From Limnephilus marmoratus (taxonomy: Eukaryota; Arthropoda; Insecta; Trichoptera; Limnephilidae), in the NCBI GenBank assembly GCA_917880885.1, contig OU862913.1, positions 44,859,460 to 44,923,459 on the forward strand: a DNA stretch of 64,000 bases, written 5' to 3'. The translations under genes and the position numbers were made by a program. The notes beneath the pieces are model-generated. The model was not told where the DNA came from and did not search any database. It was given only the letters and a program-made list of their open reading frames with translations. Shown here one piece after another: positions 33,301 to 48,300 of this stretch; position 1 is the stretch's first letter; each line of letters begins with the position of its first letter.

Positions 33301-36300
33301 TGATTCTTTCTCTGTCTTTCTTCGAACCTTTCCCTCGGGGCTTCGTCGTATCTCTGTTTGCCTTCATACTCTCTCGGTCTCTCTTCGTAGTCCCTCTGTC
33401 TCTCTTCCTGTCTCTCTTTAGGCCTCTCTCCGTGGATGAACTTGTCCACGTATTGTTCTTCGTCACGAACGGGTTCGTACTCCTGCGGTTGCCGATATTT
33501 ATTGTCATTCTCTTCAGGGTATTGAGCTTGGGGTGCTTTGTAGTTTTTCCTGTACTCTGGAGGTTGGTATTCGTCGATTGGTTCGACGGCCTGTGGTTGA
33601 CGAGGAATGTGATCTCCTTCAATTATCTGAAAAAAAAGTATACATATTGAACTGTGTGAAAAAATGTCTGCATATAGAACTGTGTGAAAAAATATTTATA
33701 TGTATATTTTAACTGTGTGAAAAACTTTAAAAAATGTCTATACATTGAACTGTGTTGAAAAATTGCTGTATATTGAACTGTGTGAAAAAATGTCTATATT
33801 CTAAACTGTGTGAAAAATGTCAATATATTTAACTGTGTGAAAAAATGTCTACATATTGAAGTGTGCGAAAAAATCTTTATATTGAACTGCGTGAAAAAAT
33901 GTTTATATATGTTTTTAACTTTGTGAAAAGGTGAAAAAAAATGTCTATATATTGAACTGTCTGAAAAAATGTCTACATATTGAACTGTGCGAAAAAATCT
34001 CCATATCTGTGTGAAAAAATGTTTATATATGTTTTTAACTGTGTGAAAAAGTGAAAAAAATGTCTTTAAATTGAACTGTGTGAAAAAAGGTGTCTATATT
34101 AAACTGACTGAAAAAATGTAAATAATTTGAACTATGTGAAAAAATGTAAATAATTTGAACTATGTGAAAAAATGTATCTATATTGAACTGTGTGAAAAAC
34201 TGTCTATATATTGAATTTGTAGGTATCAGTTAAACGTTGACCGGACAACTCAGAATGAATTCAGCTCAACACCTCCTTTGAAAAGTCGTTAAAATTGGTT
34301 AAATAGGTTACGTTAGGTTAGGTTATGGGCTATTTTTCTATTTTTTAATATCTCCACACTGGAGGTCCTGAGAAAAATGATTTTCCTCGAGCGAGTGTCA
34401 TCTTTGGGGGTGCTGTGTGAAGGGTTTTTTAGGGAAAGGAAGTAGAGAAAGTTCTGGGAATGAAAAAGTATGAGGGGAAGGTAGGAATCTGGGAGTCAGT
34501 GTGTCCAGGAGTGATGGACGTATGAATCCATTCCTCCCACTGCGGTGCAAGGCGATAGGTTGAAAGAGTATGTAGGAATCAAAAGGTCTCTCGATTTCAC
34601 CTGGTCCGGCCCACCAAGCAGTAGGTGGGCAAACGTATCCGCCGCTAAGACCTAGACAAACTGCACCCCGTGAACCCGGGCTCCCCTGCCAAGGCACGAA
34701 ACGTAGCGAACCATTTAGGGTGACCTATGGCGGGGGTGTTCGTTATCCAATAAATGCTTTCCGAGGCAGTTGTACCCGTACCCACCTCCCAAATTGTAAA
34801 TGTTATATAAATGATTATGAAAAAAACATTAAAAATATCGCCAGAGACCAAAATTTCGTACATTTTATACTCCAAATAATGTCAGGAATCACTGGTTAAA
34901 GTAAGTCAAGTCTAGTGCGTCCATTAAGGCGCCGCGCCGCATCCGCACTCAAAAATAAGAAGATGGAAAGATATGTAATTACAAAGGGAGGCGTCTACTA
35001 ATATCTACAGGAATTCCAAAAACTGAAAAAATCGAACTAATATCTATGATAACCAAAGTGTTGACGAATATCTACAGCACAAACTGTTGACTAATAGGTA
35101 TCTATGAGAATCAAAGTGTTGACGAATATCTACAGCACTGTCGGAGGTTGGATTTGCAATTATGCGTAGCATATTGGAATAATGTAATATTGCGTATGCA
35201 GTTTAAAAAACTTAATTTATGTAAGTGTGTATGTAAAAATCCGTAATATCGGACTATTGGACACATTTAGCTGATTAGTCCGACCTACGCTCTGTAGATA
35301 TTAGTTCAACCTACGCTCTGTAGATATTAGTCAACACTCTGAAGTTCGTAGATATTAGTTCAACATATGAGCTGTAGATATTCGTCAGACATACAGGCTG
35401 TAGATATTAGTATCTGGAGTCATTACAAAGAGGAGCGCGCTAATATTTAAAGCGATAAAATCGATGCGAAAATTGTGAAAATGTTTAATAATAAAACACG
35501 ACTCGTTTAAAATAGAGCAAAAATCTCTTGGGGGCTGTCTAAAACAGCATTTAAACACTGTGAATTTTTTCATATACAGGGTGTTAAGGGACGTACTTGA
35601 CTTACTTTAACCAGTGATTCCTGACATTATTTGGAGTAAAAAATGTAAAAGAAATTTTGTTCTCCGGTGACTTTTTTTGACGACTTTTTTTTTCAAAATT
35701 TTTTTCTTCAAAATCAAACAAAATTTTTTTTTTCTGCATTTCGTCACTGGTCACTCAGCCGGGTGTCCGACGAACCCCTTAACCGGTCTCCGGTGACTTT
35801 TTTATGACATTTTTTTATTTATTATTTATTTATTTTCTTCAAATTCAAACAAAAAAAAATTCTTCTGCTTGCTGTCATTGGTCACTCAGCCGAGTAACCG
35901 ACCAACCCCTTACCCCGCCTCCATATGTCAAACACCTAACATTTTTTAATATTTTTGTAGAAAAAAAAAAAGCAACAAAAATGTCACCGGAGACTAAAAT
36001 TTCATTTACATTTTTTACTCCAAATAATGTCAGGAATCACTGGTTAAAGTAATTCAAGTACGGCCCTTAACACCCTGTATATAACTTGTAAAATAACTGA
36101 ACAAACGTGTTTATAATAATTTTCGGAGCATACTTTGCGATTTATTTCTATCGAAGGAATTTCATATAATTTGCGTTTCGGCGTCGAATGCGTCTAGATA
36201 TTATCTTAAAAAATAACATATAACACGTTAGAAGTCGGTAAAAATTCGGATAGCGGCGGCTTAACACCCTGTATAATAGTAGGGAGGTTCGTTCCAGAAT

Positions 36301-39300
36301 GGTAGATATTCTCGGTATCGCCCTGGTAAAAGGCATGGTATCTAAACAGTCAGGTACTCGGTCACCTTCCTCCTTCCCATCTCATTCCCATCCACACTAC
36401 ATTCATCCTCACAATAGCCCCGATTGAGAATGCCATAGTCTCACTGACTCCAGACGGTTGCGAGCAGTTGGAACTCTTGTACGGTATTCACATAAAAAAA
36501 GTTATTTTGTCAAAGAACACAAGACTCCTAGCCCCAATTTCGACATTTAAATAAACGTTTGTTCGCTCACGCGCGAAGTGAGGGAAAATTGACCTTATTT
36601 CGTTCGCACGTACAAGCTGACAACACCCATTTGTTCATCGAACTTCTCAGTGCGTAATTATATGATGCGATAAACAATTTCCATTGATATGCTTGGTGTA
36701 ACTCTGAGTGATAGATTCTAAACCTTTTTTTGCCCACCGCCCACTTTGAGAATATTTTTATTTCTAGCGCCCCCTACCTCGTGACTCCGAACGGAGGGGG
36801 CGTAATGGGATACCGCGACAGGTTACATTTGCCACAACGGAGGGGACGCAACGGGATACCACGACGGAGGGGGCGTAATGGGATAACACGATGGGGTTAT
36901 TTATGGTTGGCCCCTGTGGGATAGATTTCTCTGGGTCTCCTACCGCCCCTTCTGAAAGTCTGAAACGCCCCCCCCAATTTTCTCTTGGTCTTCTACCGCC
37001 CCCTGAAGTTCTCAAAATGCCCCCGAGGGGGCGTTATCGCCCACGTTGAGAACCTATGCTCTAAGAGTAAGTTGAAAAGAAGATAACACTAATAATAATC
37101 TAAACGAAAACATGAAAGAGAACAAGACATAGGAAAGTAAAAAGATAACCGGGATGAGCGCCTTACCAATTAGGACACTGCCACCTCATATCAAATCGTC
37201 ATATTTGTCAATCTTATGTTTAAAATTAACAATATTATCTTCGTTATTTGTTTTTGGGGTGTTATGCAGTGTTGCGCTACCTCCTTCTTTAGCCAACGTT
37301 TCGGACAGCTTTGCAGTGTCCATCATCAGGGCAGATCCGGCAGATCTGGTAGATGTGTGATCTGCAACGCTGTCCGAAACGTTGGCTAAAGAAGGAGGTG
37401 GCGCAACACGGCATAACACCCCCAAAACAAATAACGAACTTTTGCCATATTTTCTGCAAAAACTACCTTTTTCCATTGGAAATAATCGTTCTAAGACCTG
37501 GTTTGTAACCCTGAAAAACAAAAAACGATTGTGCTTTAGATCACACGACCGAAGTAAAACTTATTTAGCTCCATCTATATGATAAGAAGAGAGAGAGAAA
37601 ATGTGCGCGCGCACTGCTCTCTCTTGCTCCTACAGTGTGATACAGACAACAGGCCTGCACTGTGTCTGAAGACGTACGAAATACGCAACTGGCTATGAGA
37701 GATGTATGAGACGATGTATGAGACGATGTATGAATGTAAGCGAGGCAAAGGGTGTGTGCCAAGACCGAATTGTTCGGCGGTCCGTCCTCTCTACCAACCC
37801 CTGCGGGGAAACGGCGTGATGGTTAGTTAGTTAGTTTTGATAAGAGATGACAGTGGCCTAATTGGTAGAGGCGCTCGTCCCGATAAGACGACAGGTTTTG
37901 GGTTCGAGACCCAGTTGCGACAATTATCTTTTTATATTAAAGTAAAACTTTTTTACGCACGCTTGACTTGGGGAGTAAGCTGGTGAATGCATGACGAGAG
38001 CGTTACGAAAAGTGTGACGGGGGAGGCGAACGGTCGGGCCTTTACGCATGCTTGACTTGTAAGCTGGTGAATGCGTGACGAGAGCATTATGAAAAGTGTG
38101 ATCGGGAGAGGCGAACGGAAGGTGAGAGGGAGATATAATATATATATCTGCGTTTGCCCTCCTCTAGAAAAAAAAGAACAAATAAAGTATCTAGGAATCA
38201 TAATTGACAATAACCTTAGATGGACAGATCACATCCAACAAGTCACAAATAAACTCCTCAAAACGATACACATTTTCCTAAACATAAGAAACATTTACAA
38301 AATACAACAAATGAAAACAATATATTTTGCTCTATGTCAGTCTATAATAGAATATGGAATAATTGCTTGGGGAGGAGCAACAAACTCAGCTACCGAACAC
38401 CTGGAAATTGCGCAGAAAACGATCTTAAAGGTAATACTTAAAAAACATAGACTTACTGATACAGACCAAATATTCAACCGTTGTGACGTACTAGACATAC
38501 GACAATTATACGTTAAATCGCTACTAAATTACATTTTTGACAAAAAAAAAAACAACCTTCAACAAACACAAAATATCACAAACAGACCAGTTAGACAAGC
38601 ATACAAAGAAAACTTAAGAACTCCGACGGTAAATACAAGCTTTGGACAAAGACACTACCAATATCACGCTATAAAAGCATTCAACAGTCTAACACTTGAA
38701 AATAAAATTGAGGAAAACAAAAATAAATTCCGACACAAAATTACAAAATGTATTAAAGACCAAAATAGACAATACTACCAAAATATCATAGCATAAAATA
38801 AAAAAAATTTAAGTAACACACAAAACCAACTTAAAACACAAACACAAAATACTTATTAAAAATATCGTTTTTAACCTTATACATATAATATTATTTATTT
38901 TCAAATTTACATTAATTTTAAATCTCTACTTTTTAAGTTTAATTTATCTTAATCATATGTTTTTTTATTTACTTTATTCCGTTTTTTCACCAATATTATT
39001 TATATGTATTGTATAATTTTGTGTATAATTTATGTGTATAATTTTGTATATGAAATGGAGGCCTCAGCACGGGTAAACCACCCAGCGAGGCCAACATCAT
39101 TGAATTGTTTTTTATAATGTAAATATATTGCATCAAATAAAATAAAATAAATAAGTTAGTGAAGTTTTACTTCAGTCGCGTGGTCTAATAAAGCACACTC
39201 GTTTTTTTTCTGTGTCTTGTTCTCTTTTACATTTTCGTTTAATATATTTGTTTTCTTCTTCAACAAAATCACATTGCTTAGTAGTGAATACCTTAATGTA

Positions 39301-42300
39301 AAAAATATTATATACCTACGTCGGGAACAGATTGTTCCAATTTTCACGATTCAGTGAATTTAATTGGATGGTCTTAGGTAATGCATCTATAACAAAACTG
39401 ATTACTTTTCAGAGAAAGTCATTGGGAATATTGTTATTTTAACGCACGAATGCGCACGTAACCGATACAATGCACTTTCAACGAGAAATTCCTATGCATT
39501 TTTTGTTAAAGTAGGTAAAAGCGTGTTCGTTATAATATTGTCATAAAGATTGTTGTATAAGAATCGTAAGAAATGGTTTTGTTGCATAACGGGCCACTTG
39601 CATGGATTTCATAACGACTTGGAAAAAATCGTGTGGTTAGATTTTTTTACTAAGATTACGAAAATGTTAGTAAAATTTTTAGAAATGTACAGTTTTTTGA
39701 AATTATTGAAATAAATAAATTCACTATTTGGGCTCGTGACGTCACTAAAATGCCCTGTCTCCGATAATGTTCTATTCATTTTCTAAAATTCCATACTGAT
39801 TTTTTTTTAATATGGTAACACTTTGATTTCAGGCGAATTTTTGAATTTGACATTTAACATTCACTAGATTAATTTACTGTTTGTTCTCTGCGAACTTATC
39901 ATTTTGTTTGACGTTTTGACAGATGTTACAAAGAGAACCCCGAACATTTTATGCCTTCCGTACCTGTTTTAGAGGTTTTTATTTTACAGTGAATACCGCA
40001 CAAGAATCTCAACTGCTCCCGTCTGGAGCCAGTGAGACTATGGCATCCCCAATTGGGGTATGTTGTGAGGCTGAAGGTAGCGGGGAGGGGAAGGAGGTGG
40101 AGAAGAGGAAGGTTGGGAAGTACCTGGCTATTCACATCTGGTCACTAAACACGGCTAAAGCCATTTTCAAGCAACGTTTCAATTCTGAATGGTGGTCTTA
40201 CACCAGGGCGATACTGATAGTATTGTTGAAAGTTGTTTTGAGGGCCAGGAATTACCAATGTGGGATTGGTTCCAGAGGCTGAGGAGCTGAGGGAGGATGT
40301 TGACCTGTGCTCCGTCTTTGCATCAGACGGGTGTATATACTTAACCATGAGAAATATTCAGGCTCCTGGAGGTCGCGGTACTTTCAGGCCCGATCCTGTG
40401 TTCAATGATTATACGGGATGATGATTGATAACACTGTAATCTCATTTGAGTGATTTACCAATTTATTTAAGACTTTAATTATTTACACGATTAGTGTTCA
40501 CGTATTACACGGGTAGAGAGGTATCAAAAAGAAACCGGCGGTCAGATCGAGTGCTAGGTACGGAATGATCCGAATCATCTGCTCGGTAATCCTCGAAGCG
40601 GTCCCGAGATATTCGGAGAGGTGGCAGTGATGACACATGTAAAAATGAATAAGTGATGCCCATAGTATCTTCCACTCTGGAACATGCCGCAAATATACTA
40701 TATATTATTTTAAATGAATTAATTGTGAAATAACACAAATTAATCAAATAAAATTTATTTGCGCATGCCGGGTTCGAACCCGCGACCTCCGGAATGTGAG
40801 TCAAGAGTCTTAGCCACTGGACTACGGAGGTCGTCAAGAGAGGTTAAATGGTAATAGCGCTAATTTTAACAAAATCAATTTTTATAATATTTTTAATATT
40901 AGGTAGATATTATAATTTACAAGTACAAGAATATTACATTGGACTTAGTCATTTATAGAGACGTTGAACATTATAATATAATCAATAAGATGGATCAAGA
41001 AAAAAATATTTATGTGATGTAATATTTTTGGTATGCCTCGTTACTCTCCTGTGCCAATCGTATAGAAAACGTTATTTTTTTTTAAATAATTTTCGGCAAT
41101 GTAAATTATAATTATCGTTTTTTGGCACCCATAAAATTATGTCCCGTTTTTCCGCTTTATAAAAAAATGGTCTGATTTTTCGGATTGAAATTTTCAAAAG
41201 ATCGCCAGGGTTTCAAAAATACGATTAAAAAAAATATATATAGAATGTCTTAGAATATTTGCCTAAACCGGGTTTTTTTTTTTAAAATGTGATGCAAGTT
41301 GATTAGAGACAAAATCAACCGGGAAATTGAAAACTTTTATTTTTAATCACTGAAGACCATATTTTACAATTTTTCAATTCAATTTAACCTTATCCAAACA
41401 ATAAATGCTGAAAACTTATCCAAAGCCTAGTCCTCTTCAGTACAGGATCTCCTAGTGAGGAGGACTACGAATTCATTTTCTATTTCATATATATACCTAA
41501 CATTTTTCATATAAAAATGTAAAAAATAATAAATGTATAGTTACTAAATAAAAAAATAAAAAAATTAAATTTATTCATTTTAAAAACATAAAAATTTTTA
41601 ATTTCAAAGCGTTTTGAAAAAAAAAATAGATGAGATAAGCAAATTTAAAAACTAACAGCAACAAAGATTGCAATTTGAATTATGCTTCATTGAAGTTAAA
41701 CACGTGGTGCATAGTCGGGAAACACGCCAAATACCCGACCAACACGGTTGACATTTTTGTCACATGAGAATAAAGAGATAGACGAATAATCCAGGCGCCA
41801 TACAAGAATGATAAGACAATGATACAAAAGAAGCCAGTTTAAGACAAGGGTGCTCTCTGTCACCTGTTCTTTTTAACGCTTATATATATACAAAGTGCGA
41901 TTGATGACTTGAGAGAGAGAATGAGTAACAGAAAAGGTGTAAAGATACACGGGCAAACGGTGGATATGATAAGGTTTGCTGACGATACTACTTTGGTTGC
42001 TGAATGAAAAGAAGAACTGCAAGAGGCCTTAACAACCATGCAAAGCATTCTTCAAAACAATGACAACATGAAGATAAATAAAGACAAAACAAAGCTGCTG
42101 ACTGTAGGCCGAACGCAACATCAGATGAGAATAGAGATGTCAGGAGTTCCACTAAAGAACACCTAAGAGTTTGCATACCTCGGGGGCAAAATAACATGGG
42201 ACGGTCGGTCTAAGAGCGAAGTCGACAGCCGTATACACCAGGCTAGGCTAGGCAGAACCTAACCTAACCTAGCCCAAACTAACCCAACCAGTCAGTTTTT

Positions 42301-45300
42301 TGATTATACATTCGGTCGCTTCTTAGACTCGTTCTTGTGTTCAACAGCTCGGCTGTGGAATGATTTGTCGGCCTCTGTTTTTCCTCCTTCCTACGACATG
42401 GGTCTCTTCAAGACCAATGTTCATTACTTCCTCTCCTCAAAAAGACCCTCCACACAGCATCTCAGGTAAATTATGGTAAGGGCTAATGTAAATTATTTTC
42501 ATCAGGGGCTCCTACGTGGAGTTGATGCAAAAAAACGATATTTAATTCTATTTAACAATACGACAGCTCTCCCCACTGGAATGTTCATTGACAAGTTAGT
42601 TCCGCAAGCCGGGAGATAAAACTGTCTATGCTGTCAGTGACGCAGATAACCATTTTACATTTGGGTACCGCTGCCCCGGGAACCATTTATTTTAATAACC
42701 AACACCTCTGATTTAGCAGAGGTGTGTTCAGATGTTGGCGGTGCACACGCTGCATGGCGGACCGGATCGGGAGAAGCCGGTTTGATCAGCTGGTTCCTTT
42801 TTTCAGCTGGTCCATATCGACCCATCGTCTTGCACCGCAGTGGGAGGGATAGATTCAAACGTACATCACTCCTGAACACATTGATAACTAGATCCCTACC
42901 CGCCCTTCATGCATTTTACTTCCCAGACCTTCCTCTCCTTCCTTTCATTGCAAATACCCTCCGTACAGCATCCCCAAAGATGATATAGGCCCCGAGGGAT
43001 ATTTTTTCCTCAGGGCCTCCTGTGTGGAGCTAATGTAAAAAAATGTATAAATATTAAATGAATTACAGAGAATTTAAAGGTAAAACAGAAGAGGGAGAGA
43101 GGAAATTAACTTTGGTGGGGGCGAGAAGGAGGTATCTTTGAGAGAGAATATTTGACAAGACCAATTTGTTTATATAGTTAACTATCTGGTTCCCTGCATG
43201 CGTTGCAAAGCCATAATCAAAGAAATTAATTTCCCGTGCGTCCCGTTCCCCTCCCGTGTCCCTTCCCCCTTCCACCTTCGCCGCCTTACCTCTCCCCTTT
43301 CCCGCTCTCCCGTCAAGCCAACACCCTCCCGCGTTCCAAATATTAGTTTTCAAACAGCTCGCGTGCCACCTCATACAATTTTTTTTATTCAAATTTTAAT
43401 TTTTCATATACTCCAAATATTCATTCTTGTATATTATAAGAACAATCAATCAAATTTGGTACCTAACATAGGTACCTAATTAAAATATCTATAATTCTTG
43501 ATTCGATTCAAAGTGTTACGTAAATATTTAAAATAAATTCAATAATTTAAAGAGTTTACGAAATTGAATTTTGATTTAACAATCATTGTTTTACAAAACG
43601 CCATTCTCAGATTGTGACATTTTTGACAGTTTCGTAAGAGATTTTGCATTGATTTAAAAGTCTTTTCAGATGTATTGTCGCAGGGAGAAACAATAATATT
43701 TATATAGAAATCTATAAAAACATTATTGCTTCTCCCTGCGTGTCCTTTCCTATTCATCCCCGTTCCCCTTACTTTCCCTGCTCTTTGCCTTCCCCTCTCC
43801 CTCGGCACCTCTACCGCGAATCCCCCCCATTCATTCCCCTCTCCCTCCCGACTACCCTCCTTGTCACTAAACTCCATGAAATACACTTATTTTTCAAACA
43901 ACTCGTGCGCCACCTATTACAAAATAATTATATTCAAATTTCATAACGACAGAGCTCACCAGTGTATACTATAGAAACACTCTTCTGCTAAAATGCAAAG
44001 TTCTGTAAAAATTTTGAGTCAATCCACCGATTATATTCCGAGATTTTCGAATGCCAAAATACGAAACCTAATTTTTTTATCTACGAGTATATATAGATTT
44101 ATAAGATAAGATAAGATAAGATATGAAGATAGATAAATTGGTTTTATTTAATTTTAATGATTTTTTTTCTGGAGATTCTTCTGTTAAACCGCGGTATTCC
44201 GAATTTCCACCGTTTTATAACATACTAGCTGACCCGACAAACTTCGTACCGCCTTAGAATCAATAACTGTTTTTTTTATTAAGTTAAAAATTACGTAATG
44301 AATTGAAAATTACGATGGCCGGCGTAGTGCAGCGGTAAGGCGCTTGACTAGCATTCCGAAGGTCGCGGGATCGAATCCCGGCGTGGCAAATAAATTTTAT
44401 TTGATTAATTTGTGTTATTTCACAATTTATTCATTTAAAATAATATATAGTATATTTGCGGCACGTTCCAGAGTGGAAGATACTCTCAGTATCGCCCTGG
44501 TGTAAGACCACCATTCAGAATTGAAACGTTGCCTGAAGTGGCTTTCGCCGTGTTTGGTGACCAGATCTGAATAGCTAGGTACTTCCCCACCTTCCTTTTC
44601 CCTATCTCCTTCCCTTCTCACAACATAGCCTCACAAAATACCCCAATTGGGGATGCCATAGTCTCACTGGCTCCAGACAGGAGCAGTTGGGAATCTTGTG
44701 CGGTATTCATGTAAAAAAAAAAAAAATCGATGAGGAACTGTCCGTGTTTAGTTTTTGTCAGTATCAGAGACGGCGTTGCTTACGGATAATGGGATGACGT
44801 TTGTCCGGGTCTTGGCGGCGAATGCATCTGCCCACCTGCTGCGTGGCGAGCCGGATCGAGATATTGAATTTTGCTTTTTGTTTGAGCAAAGGCCAGACGT
44901 TTTAGAATTTTTGAAATTCACTCACTATTTTATATTATACTTATCACAATATTGCTGCAGCTCTTTCAAAAGATGAAAATTCGTTGCATACAAAATGTAC
45001 GAAAAAATGAATTTTCTGACTTAGTTTTATATATTAAGATTTTTCATCAACACTTATTTTTAAGGCGATCCACTAGTTCACTACTGTGCCGTGGACAGTA
45101 GTCCTTCGGTGGACGCCATAGGGGTCACTTTGAATAATCGAATTCGTCGACTAGCGGCCGTATTGTAAAATATCAACGCGAAAATGCATATTTTATTTTA
45201 TTTTGGGAAGATTGGGTGTAAATATCAACTTTTTTTGCGATTATTATAAAATAAACTGAATTTGCCACATTACACGATAAAACCATATCCGAAAAGGGGT

Positions 45301-48300
45301 TTATAAATAGGAGAGTTTGGACTTGTGAAATTGTTGTTGGAAGTGTGTTTTTTAGACCTTATACTTTATTTTTTTATAGGCTTATTAAAAAACTTATAAA
45401 AAAATGACCGATATTTTTAAGGGCCAAGGTATGTTCTACACGCAGTATTTAATTGAAGCATCTACAATACTTCTAAGCGATCAAATTTTCAAAACAAAAA
45501 CATATGATTTTGCATTATTTACTATGACTTCATCTTAAGAAGGAATAACAAGACAAAACCGGGAATATGTCATTTTCAAATCAAATTTTAGACGTATTGA
45601 CTCTTTTCCACAAAAAAATATAAATTGATTTCGAAAGATTGTTCTTTTATCTAGTAAAACTATGCTTTAAATTTTGAGAAAATATGTTTATTTTTAGTAC
45701 AATAAGGTTTTACCGTAGGTCGTTGGCAGATTTGTAAAATTTTAAAACAAAATTTTGTATTATACCACACCCATTTCAAATCATATAATCATGCAGTAAA
45801 ATAAATCAATACATTATCTGAGAAAGCTGTGTTTCAGAATTTTAAATTTAGTTTAAATAAAATCATTTAAAAAAACACCTGTTTTGTGACGAAAATACTT
45901 CAGTTTGTCTATTTATTTACGGTCTTACAAACTAATTTATTTAAGATTTGTTTTACATTCTTATTTTGCTTTGACATTATTGAAAAATTATAAATACTTA
46001 ATTAAAGTACATAATTTTAATAGTTTTATCATCATGCCTTTCAGCATTTTTGAATGTAGGTATAAATTAAAGCAAATCTTGAACGAAATTAAATCGATAT
46101 TGAGTTATAATTTTAAAAAGCTGGTACGGAGAATAATTTTTTTTCTCATTGGAACCGCCCTGTACGATCGTGAGAACATCTTTCGACGAAACATGAATTT
46201 TCGGCCGCTGGCTGGTTAATAGGGTATTTATTACCAGAGAAAACCAGAAAAAATATGTTATTTTCAAATCAGATTTTAGACGTATTGACTCTTTTCCACA
46301 AAAAATTATAAATGGAATTCGAAAGATTGTTCTTTTATCTAGCATTCGCATGTTTTAAATTTTGAGAAAAAATATTTGTTTTTAGTATAATAAGGTTATT
46401 CCATATGTCGTTGGCAGATTATTAAATTTTCAAAAAAGATTTTGTATTACACCACACCCATTTCAAATCATATAATCATGCAGTAAAATAAATCAATACA
46501 TTATCTGGGTATCGCATATTTTAGAATTTTAATTTTAATTTGAATAAAATCATAAAAAAATATATACGTACATGTGTTTCTTGACGAAAATTGGTCCGTT
46601 TGTGTATTTATTTGCACACTTGCAAACTAATATATATCAGATTTTTTTACATTCTTATTTAATTTAGACATTATTGAAAAAGTGCATTATTTTAATAGTT
46701 TTATCATCACGCCTTTCAGCATTTTTGAATGTATAGTCTGTCAAAAAAGAGTTGAAAATATATGAGGGCGCCACTGTTGATCAAATGGCAATACTAAACA
46801 CATAACTCATGGTGTTAAAGTAAAGCTGTGTAACCTACATTTTCATAAAAAATTAAAAAGGCATAATAGTGGAAAAAATATTTTTTCATTGCAGTATAGA
46901 TACTCGCCGATCTCATAATTAGAATTGAATATAGGTGTATTATTATTATACCTTTGCAATTTTGTGTTAACATAATGAAGAATAACTATAGTGTAATAAA
47001 ATATAAAGCACAGGTTAGAAATTGCTCAACTGGGCTTTAGATCATGTCTCTAATTTTAGATCTGAATATATTTAACTCATTCAGATCTAAAATTAGTCTA
47101 ACTAAACTCACCATTAGTGATTCTTCCTTTCTATCTATTGTTAAATTCAAATGTATGTTAAATTAAATTAAAGCAAATCGCTTAATTAATCACCTTTTAA
47201 TAAAATTTATGTCATGAAGAATTTTTTTTTTTTTTAAATGTGGTGTACTGTGTTCTATACATTCAGTGTCATTGCACTTCAAAGAAATATTTGACAGTTA
47301 AATTGGTGTTGCCAGTCTACAAATTTAGTAGTTCCAGTTTTTATATTTTCTACTCTATTTTGACAGACTATAGGTGTCAATAATAGCAAATTTTAAAATG
47401 AAATAAAATCGAAATTCAGTTATTATTTTAAAAAGTTCGTACGGAGAATAATTAATCTTTCTCACTGGAACAGCCGCTGGCTCTTAAGTGTCTAAAAAAT
47501 TGAACGTACGTTTTATTATTTTTTTATTCCGTCAAGGTGCCGTAATCGTGAATCGTGACGGTAATAATAAAAACGCTCATTATGCAAAATTCTAGAAACT
47601 TCTGTGATATTACATGTTTGTCCCGTGCATGTTATAAAATAATATGGGCAAAAAGTCGGTCACACGCGAGTCTCTTTGTAAAAGCGTAGAGTCGTGGGAA
47701 ATGTTTGGTATTGCAAACAACGACGTTATATATTGCAAAACAATAAAACAGAAAGAATATTGGGGATGGGAATGAGCACGGGTGTGAAAAAAATAATAAC
47801 ACATACATCACACATCAATTATACAATAAGCAGCTCCAGTGAAAAATATTATGGCTTTAAAAAAATATGGTCATACAGACCAATAAACGCTGATTCTTAA
47901 TATATAAGTTTTATTTAACAATATTAAACGCAGAGTTTTTAAAAAATTATGAAAAAGTCCATTTTTAATCGGGTCGTAAAAACACGCCGTCAAGTTGACA
48001 TTATTGAAATGTTTAGTGGTGACGTCACCGAACACGATAAAGTCGTTGTATGGGAATGTAGGTATGACACAAGCCATCGTATTATCAACGTTTCATCTTA
48101 TTCGTTTATTTACATACTGTTTATAGAGATTTAGTTGTTGTGTTTATTGAAACATTATTCAGGCCTAAATAATTCAGTTTCAAAAATAAAGGTATATCTT
48201 ATTATTTTCGTAATTTGTTTTTGGGGTGTTATGCCGTGTTGCGCTACCTCCTTCTTTAGCCAACGTTTCGGACATCGTTGTAGTGTCCATCATCAGGGCA

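Larger units (their letters stand above)
34928..36260 (+). mobile_element. T1 element inserted in the TTAA of X, itself carrying two insertions
   Basis: TTAA at 34924-34927 and 36261-36264. Ends GGCGCCGCGCCGCATCCG and CGGATAGCGGCGGC are inverted repeats. Body blocks (AGCGATAAAATCGATGCG, ACACGACTCGTTTAAAATAG) match other T1 copies. Contains the MITE 34987-35421 and X 35577-36077. Confidence 0.82.
34828..36271. mobile_element. Outer X element remnant, host of nested T1
   Basis: 34828-34923 matches one long X arm (CCAAATAATGTCAGGAATCA, CTGGTTAAAGTAAGTCAAG) up to its internal TTAA; the arm's final CACCCTG resumes at 36265 after T1. The other arm is missing, cut by S2. Confidence 0.75.
46220..47483 (+). 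mobile_element. T2 element, copy B, split by a TA-flanked MITE
   Basis: TTAA at 46216-46219 and 47484-47487. Matches copy A throughout, except for the insertion 46734-47370 after GCATTTTTGAATG. Tandem arrangement sharing a TTAA suggests insertion of one T2 next to another. Confidence 0.75.

Noticed and set aside
47045..47100. Possible microRNA precursor
   Set aside because: The stem is a perfect 18-bp palindrome inside a MITE, short for a pre-miRNA and without flanking conservation; kept only as a hairpin.
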